From positions 5,144-69,143 of the forward strand of contig JBHJGU010000032.1 of NCBI GenBank assembly GCA_050331475.1: 64,000 nucleotides of DNA, in the 5' to 3' direction. Shown here in pieces: positions 11,746 to 19,781 of the stretch; within the stretch, counting starts at the first letter, position 1; each line of letters starts with the position of its first letter. The translations under genes and the position numbers were made by a program. Source of the DNA: JBHJGU01 sp050331475. Its GTDB lineage: Bacteria; Pseudomonadota; Alphaproteobacteria; Caulobacterales; Maricaulaceae. Under the pieces are notes generated by a model. The model was not told where the DNA came from. It searched no databases and saw nothing but the letters and a program-made list of their open reading frames with translations.

Positions 11746-12044
11746 GAAAACGCGACAAGACTGCGCTCCATAGCCTCACGGCGCTCCTCTGGCAGGGCGC
11801 GGGCGATAAGCAAATCAATAGAGCGGCCAATGGCGTTGCCCTGCGCTAACTCCGCCTGGGCGATGTCGAGATAATTGGGTTCGCCGACCACGTCGACGAG
11901 GATATCCACATCACTGTGTGGGCCGGCTGTTCCCCGCGCGTGCGAACCGACCAGGCCAAGCATTTTAAGCCCATACCGGGCTTCAAGCTCCGCGCTTTGC
12001 GCTTTGATCTGAGCCAGCAATTCGGTCGGGGCGCGAGACAACAC
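11742..12044 (-). CDS. MntA-like minimal nucleotidyltransferase antitoxin
   Basis: The product has 100 residues with the polymerase-beta-type motif GSHARGTAGPHSDVDILVD (GS-x10-DxD) near residues 33-51, as in MNT antitoxins that add AMP groups to the HEPN toxin tyrosine. The start is GTG at 12044, with AGGGGG just upstream, six bases after the pntAB stop. It overlaps the HepT-like gene by ATGA. A third acidic residue, needed in active enzymes, could be in the following strand but I cannot fix it by eye. Confidence 0.82.
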   Translation of the reverse strand: MLSRAPTELLAQIKAQSAELEARYGLKMLGLVGSHARGTAGPHSDVDILVDVVGEPNYLDIAQAELAQGNAIGRSIDLLIARALPEERREAMERSLVAFS

Positions 12045-12050
12045 GGCCCC

Positions 12051-12359
12051 CTATTTCTGCTTTTTCTTGTACATGGCGAGCATGCGGCGGGTGACGAGGA
12101 AGCCGCCCGCAATATTCACCGCCGCCAGGAAGGTGGCGATTAGGCCGAAGCCTTGGCTGGGGCCGAGCCCGGCGCCCTCCACTGCGACGGAACCGGCCGC
12201 TAACAGCGCGCCCACCACAATGACCGAGGAGATCGCGTTGGTCACCGCCATCAACGGCGTGTGCAAGGCCGGGGTCACAGACCACACCACGTAATAGCCC
12301 ACAAACACGGCGAGCACGAAAATCGACAGGCGGAAAATCGTCGGATCGACCATGTCCAT
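12051..12359 (-). CDS. pntAB: NAD(P) transhydrogenase subunit alpha part 2
   Basis: The 102-residue small membrane subunit of the split alpha chain has three hydrophobic segments: [16 protein letters not shown], then [17 protein letters not shown], then a third ending in [11 protein letters not shown]. The [15 protein letters not shown] segment is highly typical of PntAB and contributes to the proton path. ATG 12359 is chosen because AGGAGGG lies nine bases upstream. It follows pntAA by four bases. The next gene is the MntA-like antitoxin rather than pntB. Confidence 0.92.
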   Translation of the reverse strand: MDMVDPTIFRLSIFVLAVFVGYYVVWSVTPALHTPLMAVTNAISSVIVVGALLAAGSVAVEGAGLGPSQGFGLIATFLAAVNIAGGFLVTRRMLAMYKKKQK

Positions 12360-12363
12360 GGGG

Positions 12364-13500
12364 CTAGCCCTCCTTCGGTTTAAAGGCGTCGTGGACGATC
12401 GCACCGTCCCGGGTCAGCGCCATGGCGGTGATGATTTCATCGTCCCAATGGGGCGCCAGACCGCCGTCTTCGCCGGTCAGCAACGGGGACAGCGCCAGCA
12501 AGTTCTTCGCGTAAAGCGCCGAAGCGTCCGCGGCCAACATGCCGGGAAGGATCACATAGCCGTAGAGCTTTACCCCATTCTGGAGGGCGATGACGCCGGG
12601 TTGGGTGAGTTCGCAATTGCCCCCTGCTTCGGCGGCCAGGTCGACCACTACGGAGCCGGGCTTCATGCTCTCCACCATGGCTTGGGTGACCAATGTCGGC
12701 GCCGGACGGCCGGGGATCAGTGCGGTGGTCACCACAATGTCCTGCTTGGCGATATGGCTGGCGATCAGTTCGGCTTGTTTGGCTTTGTAGGCGTCGGACA
12801 TTTCCTTGGCGTAGCCGCCCGCGGTCTCGGCCGCTTTGAATTCCTCATCCTCCACCGCGATGAATTTCGCCGCCAAGGACTGGACTTGCTCCTTCGCTGC
12901 GGGGCGCACGTCGGTGGCCGAGACCACCGCCCCCATCCGCCGCGCGGTGGCGATGGCTTGCAAGCCCGCCACGCCCGCGCCCATGACGAACACTTTTGCC
13001 GGCGCGACGGTGCCGGCGGCGGTCATCATCATCGGCATGACCCGGCCATAGGTCTGCGCGGCCTCGATAATCGCGCGGTAGCCTGCGAGATTGGCTTGGG
13101 AGCTCAACGCGTCCATGGACTGGGCGCGGGTGATGCGCGGGGTGAACTCCATGGAGAAGACATCCACGCCGGCCTCGGCGTAGCGCGCCACCAAATCCGG
13201 CTCGGCGAAGGGCGCCACAAGACCCACCACGCTCGCCCCCCGTGGCGTGGCGGCGAGTTCCTCGTCGGTCGGCCGGCGAACTTTGAGCACCAGCTCTGCG
13301 CCCGAAAGCGCGTCCGTCATATCCGCGGCGATCCGCGCGCCTGCGTCTTGATAAAGCGCATCCGCATAGAACGCGTTCGCGCCTGCGCCGGTCTCAACCG
13401 CGACCGTATGGCCCGCGGCGACGAATTTTTTCACCGTGTCCGGTGTGGCCGCAACCCGGGACTCCCCGTCGCGGCGTTCGGTCAGAACGGCGATTTTCAT
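12364..13500 (-). CDS. pntAA: NAD(P) transhydrogenase subunit alpha part 1
   Basis: The 378-residue soluble subunit binds NAD(H). The start reads [19 protein letters not shown], the usual opening of this family and of alanine dehydrogenase. The dinucleotide fold is seen at [22 protein letters not shown] near residue 165-185. The [20 protein letters not shown] region follows the family. It heads the operon pntAA-pntAB-mntA-hepT-pntB and probably also includes the serine hydrolase. A small cytochrome oxidase subunit gene lies upstream on the same strand. Confidence 0.95.
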   Translation of the reverse strand: MKIAVLTERRDGESRVAATPDTVKKFVAAGHTVAVETGAGANAFYADALYQDAGARIAADMTDALSGAELVLKVRRPTDEELAATPRGASVVGLVAPFAEPDLVARYAEAGVDVFSMEFTPRITRAQSMDALSSQANLAGYRAIIEAAQTYGRVMPMMMTAAGTVAPAKVFVMGAGVAGLQAIATARRMGAVVSATDVRPAAKEQVQSLAAKFIAVEDEEFKAAETAGGYAKEMSDAYKAKQAELIASHIAKQDIVVTTALIPGRPAPTLVTQAMVESMKPGSVVVDLAAEAGGNCELTQPGVIALQNGVKLYGYVILPGMLAADASALYAKNLLALSPLLTGEDGGLAPHWDDEIITAMALTRDGAIVHDAFKPKEG

Positions 13501-13573
13501 GGCGCGCGCGCCTCCTCGGTTGTCTCACACGCAACGGCGCCCGGGTCGGACGCGTTTTGGGCTATTCGGCGGG

Positions 13574-13792
13574 TTAGGAGCGCAAAACGAAAAACCCGAT
13601 CGCGACCAACACGGCCGTTGCGGGAATAGCGCCCAAGAGCGGCACGGGCACGGCGAACACTAAGGTGAGGAAAAACACCAAGGCGACCACCGCCAAGCTC
13701 GCCCATTTCGTTGCGGTCATAAAGCCTGAAAACGTTCGCGATTGCTCAGAAATGTTCATTTCGCCGCGCACGTAGTTGTCGTCTCCCGCCAT
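13574..13792 (-). CDS. aa3-type cytochrome c oxidase subunit IV
   Basis: The 72-residue product has an acidic N-terminus (MAGDDNYVRGEMNISEQ), the conserved SRTFSGFMTATKW lead-in to the membrane and one long hydrophobic region split by a short polar turn (residues 31-70). This matches the small bacterial aa3 subunit IV family of alphaproteobacteria, a single-helix accessory subunit of the terminal oxidase. It lies 73 bases before pntAA, so both energy-coupling genes may share a transcript. Confidence 0.85.
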   Translation of the reverse strand: MAGDDNYVRGEMNISEQSRTFSGFMTATKWASLAVVALVFFLTLVFAVPVPLLGAIPATAVLVAIGFFVLRS

Positions 13793-13862
13793 GATCTCGT
13801 CCCGTTCTTAATCCGGCTGCGGCGCTAGCATGGCCACGGGCGCCCCGCAAGCCGATCGCGCG

Positions 13863-14888
13863 TTAACGTTTTGGCCAGCCGCTCAGCAGCGCTCGCAAAG
13901 CGCTGGTCAACGCCAAGGGCTGATCCAAAAGCACATGGTGGCGCGCGTCGGGGATAGACACCTGGGGCGTGTCCGCGCGGAATGTTTCGCCCATAAAGCT
14001 CCAGACCGCGTCCGTGACCAAATCCGAGCGCGCCCCCCGCATCAGCGCCAGCGGGCATTGCAGGCTCGCGGCTAAGGCGTCCGGTCGGATCGGATCGAAC
14101 GCCATCTTAATCCAAAGCTCGGGGTCGAACTTCCACGTTACGCCATCGGGTCCCGCCGAGGGGTCCGCACGTAAGGAGGCGCGCGCAATGTGGTCCACCA
14201 GGAACAGATTTTCGCAAGGCTGATCGGGCAAGAGCCGGAACCGACTGAGCGCCTCGACCGGGTTCGCATAGCTGCGTCCGCCGCGTCGAGGCGGGCTGGG
14301 CCGGCGATCGGGGTCGAACGGGCGCACAGGGCTGTCGAGCACCACCACACCGCTCAACCGGTCGCCGAACGCACGAGCCGCGGCGAACGCCACAAAGCCG
14401 CCGAAGGAATGCCCCACCAGTATCGGCGCGGTTTCGGCATCGAACGCGCCCGCCGCCTGGGCCACGGCGCGGACTTCTTCGGCATAAACGTTCATGAGGT
14501 ATTGCTCGCGCCAGCCGCTGTCCCCCATGCCCGACAGATCAAGGGTGACCACGCGCAGGCCGTCTTGGGCGAGAAAACCGACGATCGGGTCCCACCAGCC
14601 CTGGTGCGCCACCCCGCCATGGATCAACACCACGGGCTGTGCGCCGCGTGGGCCGACCGCGCGCCAGGCGATTTCTGCGCCGTCCACTGCGACGCGGCCG
14701 GTTTCCGATGCGCCTAGGCGCTCGAGGGCCGCTGTGAACCAGTCCGGCGCGGGCGGTTTATCGCCGCCGAACGCGGCGAGCGGATAGGTGCGCTCTGGCC
14801 GCCCCTTCGGATTATCGAAGGTCGGCTGGGCGTTTGCGCTGGCCGTGGGGCCTTCAGGCTCCAAAACCGGGTCGTCGGCTTGTGTCAT
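13863..14888 (-). CDS. Alpha/beta-fold hydrolase
   Basis: The product has 341 residues. After a low-complexity N-terminus (about 50 residues) it shows the hydrolase core: oxyanion-loop segment VLIHGGVAHQGWWDPIV, nucleophile elbow LVGHSFGGFVAF (Ser near 165) and a late His in DARHHVLLDQP, giving a Ser-Asp-His triad. The middle cap region is rich in Arg and Pro. The substrate is unknown; epoxide-hydrolase and esterase families share this layout. It follows the UbiB-like kinase gene by nine bases and is likely cotranscribed with it. Confidence 0.85.
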   Translation of the reverse strand: MTQADDPVLEPEGPTASANAQPTFDNPKGRPERTYPLAAFGGDKPPAPDWFTAALERLGASETGRVAVDGAEIAWRAVGPRGAQPVVLIHGGVAHQGWWDPIVGFLAQDGLRVVTLDLSGMGDSGWREQYLMNVYAEEVRAVAQAAGAFDAETAPILVGHSFGGFVAFAAARAFGDRLSGVVVLDSPVRPFDPDRRPSPPRRGGRSYANPVEALSRFRLLPDQPCENLFLVDHIARASLRADPSAGPDGVTWKFDPELWIKMAFDPIRPDALAASLQCPLALMRGARSDLVTDAVWSFMGETFRADTPQVSIPDARHHVLLDQPLALTSALRALLSGWPKR

Positions 14889-14897
14889 CGCCCATCG

Positions 14898-16304
14898 CTA
14901 GGCGGCGTCTGCGTTCGCGTCAACGTCGCGTTGGGGCGCTAACCCGACGGCGGTCATGGCCTCAGCTTGGCGATCCGCAAGTCGTTGGCGTTCAAAGCCG
15001 TCAATCTCCGCCTCAAACAGCGCGCGGAAATTCAGCTCAGCGCCTAAGTGCAGGAAGGCGGCCCCCAGACCGATCGCCGCGCGGTCCATGAACACGAACT
15101 CCGCGGGGATTGTGACGGGGCCATGCTCCTTGAGCCGTTGACGCACGGTGAACGCCTCCTTGCGACCGTATTGGCCCGGGCTGATCCCATCGGCAATGGG
15201 CCGCACCCGATCATCCATGAGCGGGCCATAGATGAACCGCGCCCACAGGTTCAGCGTGTCGATGAGATCGTTCGAGAGACCGTGAAAGCCCCAAAGCTCA
15301 TAGGCCGCCACTTGAGCATCGCGATCCTCCGCCATCAGCGCGCGGTAAAGCGACACCACGCCGTCGACGAATTGGGCGGGAAAAATCCTTACACAGCCGA
15401 AGTCCAAAAGGTTCAGCGCCCGGCCATCCTTGGCCACGGTGTAATTGCCCAGATGGGGGTCGCCATGGATCACCCCATACCGCCCCATGGGCCGCCACCA
15501 GGCTTGGAACAAATTGGTGGCGATCGTGTTGCGGGTGTCCAAATCGTGGTCGACGAAATCGATGATTTTGCGCCCCTCCAGCCAGGTCATGCTTAGAAGG
15601 CGCTGGGAGGATAATTCGGGCACGGGCTGGGGCGTGCGGATGGCGTCGAGCTCCGCCAGCATGGCTTTGTAGAGCGCCATGTGCTTGGCCTCGCGGGCGT
15701 AATCGAGCTCTTCGCGTAGCCGTTCGCCGATCTCCTCGCCCATGCGGGTGGGATCGATCGAGCCGTCCATGCGCTTGAAAATGTTAAACAAGACTTTGAG
15801 CTGGGCGAGGTCCGCCTCCACCGCGCTCGCCATGTCTGGGTATTGCAGCTTGGAGGCCAAGGCGCGGCCGTCGGGATGGCGCGCTTTATGAACCTGGCCG
15901 AGCGAGGCGGCGGCGCAGGCCTCTTCGTCGAAATGATCAAACCGCGCGCGCCAATCGGGACCTAACTCCGCCTTCATGCGCCGACGCACAAAGGGCCGAC
16001 CCATGGGCGGGGCGTTGGTTTGTAATTGCGCGAGCTCTTCGGCGAACTCCGGGGGCAGGGCGTCGGGGATGGTGGCGATCATTTGGGCCGCCTTCATCAA
16101 AGGGCCCTTAATGCCGCCCAGCGCCGCTTTGAGCGCTTGGGCGGTTTTCGCCGAACCCTCGTCCTTGCCAAACAGGCGATTGGCGCCCGCGGCCACCGCT
16201 GCGCCGGACAACCCCGCACCGACTTTGGCCACACGCGCGGCGCGACCCGTCAAGCGATCGCGTTCACGATCGGTGGAGGAGGCGGAGGATTGAGGATCAG
16301 CCAT
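14898..16304 (-). CDS. ABC1/UbiB-family atypical kinase
   Basis: The product has 468 residues. It shows KAAQMIATIPDALPPEFAEE (the KxGQ-like N-terminal extension of the family, here KAAQ), CAAASLGQVHKARHPDG with the Ala-rich nucleotide loop, and the catalytic segment GDPHLGNYTV followed by LLDFGCVR. UbiB/ADCK proteins support ubiquinone synthesis or lipid handling; the exact role here is not shown by context. ATG 16304 gives the start MADPQSS; an ATG three codons upstream is also possible and neither has a strong ribosome site. Confidence 0.87.
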   Translation of the reverse strand: MADPQSSASSTDRERDRLTGRAARVAKVGAGLSGAAVAAGANRLFGKDEGSAKTAQALKAALGGIKGPLMKAAQMIATIPDALPPEFAEELAQLQTNAPPMGRPFVRRRMKAELGPDWRARFDHFDEEACAAASLGQVHKARHPDGRALASKLQYPDMASAVEADLAQLKVLFNIFKRMDGSIDPTRMGEEIGERLREELDYAREAKHMALYKAMLAELDAIRTPQPVPELSSQRLLSMTWLEGRKIIDFVDHDLDTRNTIATNLFQAWWRPMGRYGVIHGDPHLGNYTVAKDGRALNLLDFGCVRIFPAQFVDGVVSLYRALMAEDRDAQVAAYELWGFHGLSNDLIDTLNLWARFIYGPLMDDRVRPIADGISPGQYGRKEAFTVRQRLKEHGPVTIPAEFVFMDRAAIGLGAAFLHLGAELNFRALFEAEIDGFERQRLADRQAEAMTAVGLAPQRDVDANADAA

Positions 16305-16430
16305 AGTGAACATCTCGGTTGCGGTACGACCAATGTAGACCCCCGAAGCGTTGGTGCTAGGGCGTTGACCCGGGCGGCGCTGCGCGCTCACCTAAGCGCG
16401 GTCTTTGCTGCAATAGGGAGGGGCAGGCGC

Positions 16431-16946
16431 ATGGGCGATCGGCGGATCGGGGCGATTATCGCCTTGGGGATCGTTTGGAGCGCGGGCGCAAGCGCCCAGG
16501 ACGCGTTCGACGTGTGCGCGGAGATTAACAATGACACCCAGAGGCTAAGCTGTTTCGACGCCGCGGTCGCCAAACGCGCCGCCGCCTTAGCCCCGCCGCC
16601 CGCCGTCCCCGCGCCGGAAACCGCGCCCGCCCAGACCGAAACCGTGGCCTCCGCCGCCCCGCGCAATGTCCCCGCCGGGCCGGAGCCAGCCAAGCCCAAG
16701 GCTTTGACCTATGACACCATGCCTTTGCCGTTCACCACCACGGTGACCGCTTATCAGCGCGGCGTCGGCTCGGACTTCGCGCTGCGGATCGCCGAGGGCT
16801 TGGTGTTTGTCGATGCGGGCGGTTCGGCGCCGCGTCGGCGGGATATCACGGGGCAAACCATTGAAATCATGAAATCCGGCTTCGGCTCTTGGCGCATGCG
16901 GTTGGAAAGCCAGAAGGGGCTGGTGCGGATCAAACCGGCGAGTTAA
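16431..16946 (+). CDS. Exported protein of unknown function
   Basis: The 171-residue product has a signal peptide ending ASAQ near residue 22, then DVCAEINNDTQRLSCFDAA with two cysteines that could form a disulfide, then a proline/alanine linker (about 45-85), and a C-terminal beta-rich domain ending WRMRLESQKGLVRIKP. The N-terminal Cys-rich half resembles a motif found in many small periplasmic proteins, but I cannot name the family. AGGGAGGGG lies nine bases before ATG 16431. Divergent from the kinase gene. Confidence 0.75.
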   Translation: MGDRRIGAIIALGIVWSAGASAQDAFDVCAEINNDTQRLSCFDAAVAKRAAALAPPPAVPAPETAPAQTETVASAAPRNVPAGPEPAKPKALTYDTMPLPFTTTVTAYQRGVGSDFALRIAEGLVFVDAGGSAPRRRDITGQTIEIMKSGFGSWRMRLESQKGLVRIKPAS

Positions 16947-17010
16947 ACCGCGCCTGCGCGCCGCAAACGCAGCCGCGGGCCTGGCGCGTCGGGCGCTTGG
17001 GGCTCCCGGT

Positions 17011-17030
17011 CTAGGTCATGACCTCATAAA
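17011..17030 (+). repeat. Left arm of a 20-bp perfect inverted repeat
   Basis: CTAGGTCATGACCTCATAAA is repeated exactly, in inverse orientation, at 17261-17280. Similarity extends about 20 more bases inward (to about 17050) at roughly 80-90 percent. Each arm contains the 12-bp perfect palindrome AGGTCATGACCT. The right arm is the 3' end of the coding sequence at 17233-17538; the left arm reads LGHDLIKGDRQGA and a stop on the plus strand, mirroring that C-terminus. Confidence 0.85.
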
Positions 17031-17232
17031 GGGCGATCGTCAGGGCGCGTAAACGGCTAAGAGGGGCCAGGAGAGAGTCGATAAGCGGGGTTCGCCCCCG
17101 GTTGAGGCGCTCGACGCCGCCCCTCAACGCCGTTTGCGCGTCCGAAGGATCGGGCGCTTAGCGCCGTCGACTGCGTTGCAAGCGTTTGAAAACCAGAGAG
17201 GTTTCCTGCACGCTTGCGCCTGGTCGACGACC

Positions 17233-17538
17233 CTATTCGCCGCGACCCTGACGGTCGGCGTTTATGAGGTCATGACCTAGGGCTGCGGCGGCGACCGCGC
17301 GCAAGGCCGCCGTTTTCCGGCGCAGATAGGCGCGGCGCGGTGGGTTGAGCGTCTCGGCGAAGGTCTCGAAAGCGGTCAGACGGTCCTCCAACGCGTTCGC
17401 TCGGACAACCATCTCGCCGAGCCGCGCGCCAATCACCGCTAATGTGCGCACGGTTTGCGCCAACGCCCCGGCCGCCGTGAGGTCTCGGGCCAGGCGCGGG
17501 TCGGTCAAACCCTTATAGGCGGAGGGGGTATCCGTCAT
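17233..17538 (-). CDS. Small helical protein of unknown function
   Basis: The 101-residue product is rich in Ala, Arg and Leu and looks fully helical: ARDLTAAGALAQTVRTLAVI, then a middle ETFAETLNPPRRAYLRRKTA and a C-terminus ALGHDLINADRQGRGE. There is no signal peptide or membrane segment. I do not recognise it. Its last 16 codons are copied in inverted form at 17011-17050, so this end has been involved in a local rearrangement. Divergent from the TacA-like regulator. Confidence 0.6.
   Translation of the reverse strand: MTDTPSAYKGLTDPRLARDLTAAGALAQTVRTLAVIGARLGEMVVRANALEDRLTAFETFAETLNPPRRAYLRRKTAALRAVAAAALGHDLINADRQGRGE
17261..17280 (-). repeat. Right arm of the 20-bp perfect inverted repeat
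   Basis: Partner of 17011-17030, separated by 230 bases. It lies inside the 3' end of the small helical-protein gene and contains the same AGGTCATGACCT palindrome. Confidence 0.85.
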
Positions 17539-17714
17539 CGCGTCGCAGCCCGTGTCCGTTGCGGTTCCAATATGGAGAAAGCGGGTCCTCCGCGAGCCCC
17601 AAGCGTTTCAAAACGGGTCGCTTAAACCGGTTCTTCATTCCCTAGGCGGCATTGTGATCGCCATTCAAACCGGCCTCAAGTCTAACGGGGCTGAAAACGG
17701 ACGGGTGTGAGGGT

Positions 17715-19205
17715 ATGGCGAAGTCGGTCTTGATTGTAGACGACGACCCGGCGCAGCGGCGGTTGGTCCAGGCGGTCGTTGAGCGCGAAGGCTTTTTGGC
17801 CGTTCAAGCAGACAGCGGCGAACAGGCCTTGGATCGGCTCGAGGCGCCCGGCGGAGGCCGCGTGGAAGTCGTGTTGCTCGATCTGGGCATGCCTGGCTTG
17901 TCCGGACTGGAGACGCTGGGGCTGATTCGCAAACGCCGCTCGGACTTGCCGGTGATCGTGTTGACCGCTCAGGGCGGTATCGACACCGTTGTCCAAGCCA
18001 TGCAAGCGGGCGCCAACGACTTCTTCGTCAAACCCGCCAGTCCCGAGCGCATCGTGATCTCGATGCGTAACGCGTTGAAAATGCGCGATCTATCCGGCGA
18101 GGTTGATCGCCTGAAAAAAACCCAGACCGGCGCTTTGTCCTTTGACGATTTGATCGCGGACGCGCCGGCCATGCGCTCGGTCAAGGCGTTGGGCCAGCGT
18201 GTCGCTCAATCCGACATTCCAGTCTTGCTGCTCGGCGAAAGCGGGGTGGGTAAGGAAGTCATCGCGCGGGCGATCCAGGGCGGATCGAAACGCGCGGGCA
18301 AACCGTTCGTGGCGGTCAACTGTGGCGCGATCCCGGAAAACCTCATGGAATCCATTCTGTTCGGCCATGAGAAAGGCGCGTTCACCGGCGCGGTTGACCG
18401 CCACTTGGGTAAGTTCGTCGAAGCCGATGGCGGGACCTTGTTCCTCGACGAAGTCGGCGAATTGCCGCTCGATATGCAGGTTAAGCTTTTGCGCGTTTTG
18501 CAGGAACGCGAAGTCGACCCCGTGGGCGGTCGTCGGCCGGTCAAGGTTGATGTGCGGATCATTTCGGCGACGAACAAGAACCTCGCCGATCTCGTCGCCG
18601 CGGGCGCCTTCCGAGAGGACCTCTATTACCGGCTCAACGTCTTTCCCATCGACATTCCGCCGCTGCGTGAGCGATTGGCCGACGTTCCGGCCTTGGTGAA
18701 TCACTTTGTTGCGCGGTTCAACGCCCAAGAAGGCAAAGGCGTTCTGGGCGCGTCTGTAGAGACCTTGAACGTTTTGAGCGCCTTTGACTGGCCCGGCAAT
18801 GTCCGCCAGTTGGAGAACGCTGTGTTTCGCGCGGTCGTTTTGTGCGATCGCGAGCGCCTGTCGCCGGCGGATTTTCCTCAATTTTCCGGCATCGAACCGC
18901 GATTTGACGGCCCCGCGGTATCGGCGGGCGCCGCATCCGCCACCCGCCCCGACCCGGCCCTTGAATTGGGTGCGGCGGTGGCGCTCGACGCGGCGATGGA
19001 TCTCGAAAAAGGCATTGATTTGCTTGATGAAAAGGGGCACTTGCGCACCCTTGAGGCCATTGAGCGCGATCTCATCCAATTTGCCATCGAAACCTATGCC
19101 GGGCGCATGTCCGAGATCGCGCGCCGACTAGGCATCGGTCGATCGACGCTTTACCGCAAAGTGCGTGAGCACGATCTTGAGGTCGACGCCGCCCGCGCCG
19201 GATAA
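17715..19205 (+). CDS. NtrC-family sigma-54 response regulator, TacA-like
   Basis: The 496-residue product has a receiver domain (phospho-Asp near 56 in VVLLDLGMPG, Lys in FFVKPAS), an AAA+ domain with Walker A GESGVGKE (about 174-181), the sigma-54 contact loop GAFTGA, Walker B GGTLFLDEVGELP and the arginine region FREDLYYRLNVFPI. A C-terminal Fis-type helix-turn-helix reads MSEIARRLGIGRSTLYRK. It would activate sigma-54 promoters when phosphorylated. The overall sequence and setting suggest TacA, which in Caulobacter controls stalk genes, but no kinase gene is adjacent, so the paralogue assignment is inference. Confidence 0.9.
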   Translation: MAKSVLIVDDDPAQRRLVQAVVEREGFLAVQADSGEQALDRLEAPGGGRVEVVLLDLGMPGLSGLETLGLIRKRRSDLPVIVLTAQGGIDTVVQAMQAGANDFFVKPASPERIVISMRNALKMRDLSGEVDRLKKTQTGALSFDDLIADAPAMRSVKALGQRVAQSDIPVLLLGESGVGKEVIARAIQGGSKRAGKPFVAVNCGAIPENLMESILFGHEKGAFTGAVDRHLGKFVEADGGTLFLDEVGELPLDMQVKLLRVLQEREVDPVGGRRPVKVDVRIISATNKNLADLVAAGAFREDLYYRLNVFPIDIPPLRERLADVPALVNHFVARFNAQEGKGVLGASVETLNVLSAFDWPGNVRQLENAVFRAVVLCDRERLSPADFPQFSGIEPRFDGPAVSAGAASATRPDPALELGAAVALDAAMDLEKGIDLLDEKGHLRTLEAIERDLIQFAIETYAGRMSEIARRLGIGRSTLYRKVREHDLEVDAARAG

Positions 19206-19358
19206 CGCCGCAAGCGTGTCACATTCTTGCCCCGATGCTCATGCGATCTGATGGCCGCGTCGCGAAACGTCGGTCGGGGTCCTCCGTCGGCGCAAGGGGC
19301 GTGAGATCTAACAGCCCGCGGCTTTTGGCGGCGGGGATCCAATAAGGGATGTTTACTC

Positions 19359-19604
19359 ATGGCTAAAATCAACGCTCGTGCGGCCGTCAAAGCCGTCGCC
19401 GTCGCTACCGCTCTCGCCGGCGCTCCGGCTATCGCTCTGGCTCAATGCGCGCCCTGCGGCGCGTGCGGCGCCTGCCACGCTTGTGATGCGTGCCATGCCT
19501 GCGACGCTTGTGGCGCGTGCTACGCTTGCGACGCCTGCCACGCTTGCGACGCTTGCCATGCCTGCGACGCTTGCCACGCGTGCTCGCCTTGCGACCCGGC
19601 CTAA
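19359..19604 (+). CDS. Secreted peptide with a cysteine at every third residue (CxA repeats)
   Basis: The 81-residue product has a signal peptide (about residues 1-28, ending AIALA). The mature part is about 52 residues with 17 cysteines at strict three-residue spacing, almost every triplet being X-Ala-Cys with X = His, Asp, Gly or Tyr, and a tail SPCDPA. The alternating His and Asp next to Cys suggests metal binding in the periplasm or outside the cell, or heavy modification. It is unlike classic metallothioneins, and no MNIO (DUF692), DUF2063 or other peptide-modifying gene lies nearby, so a bufferin-type pathway is not supported. AAGGGA precedes ATG 19359, and a strong terminator follows. 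The DNA repeat unit varies at third codon positions, showing selection on the protein. Confidence 0.8.
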   Translation: MAKINARAAVKAVAVATALAGAPAIALAQCAPCGACGACHACDACHACDACGACYACDACHACDACHACDACHACSPCDPA

Positions 19605-19628
19605 GTCCTTACGCGACTTAACGGTTCG

Positions 19629-19658
19629 AACGGCTCCCGGGGCGACCTGGGAGCCGTT
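19629..19658 (+). terminator. Rho-independent terminator after the Cys-repeat gene
   Basis: AACGGCTCCC and GGGAGCCGTT form a perfect 10-bp stem around a 10-base loop, 24 bases after the stop codon. The following T-run is weak (TCCGTT), so termination may be partial, leaving some transcription into the downstream gene. Confidence 0.65.
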
Positions 19659-19781
19659 TCCGTTCGCGGGTGAGGCTTTTGGTCGCTTGCCAAGCACGCC
19701 CGTTGCGCGTTTTTTGCGCGTGTGTCTGATCGCATGTTTGTACAGATAGGTTGATCTTTTCGCGGAGCCTCCCGGGACGCC

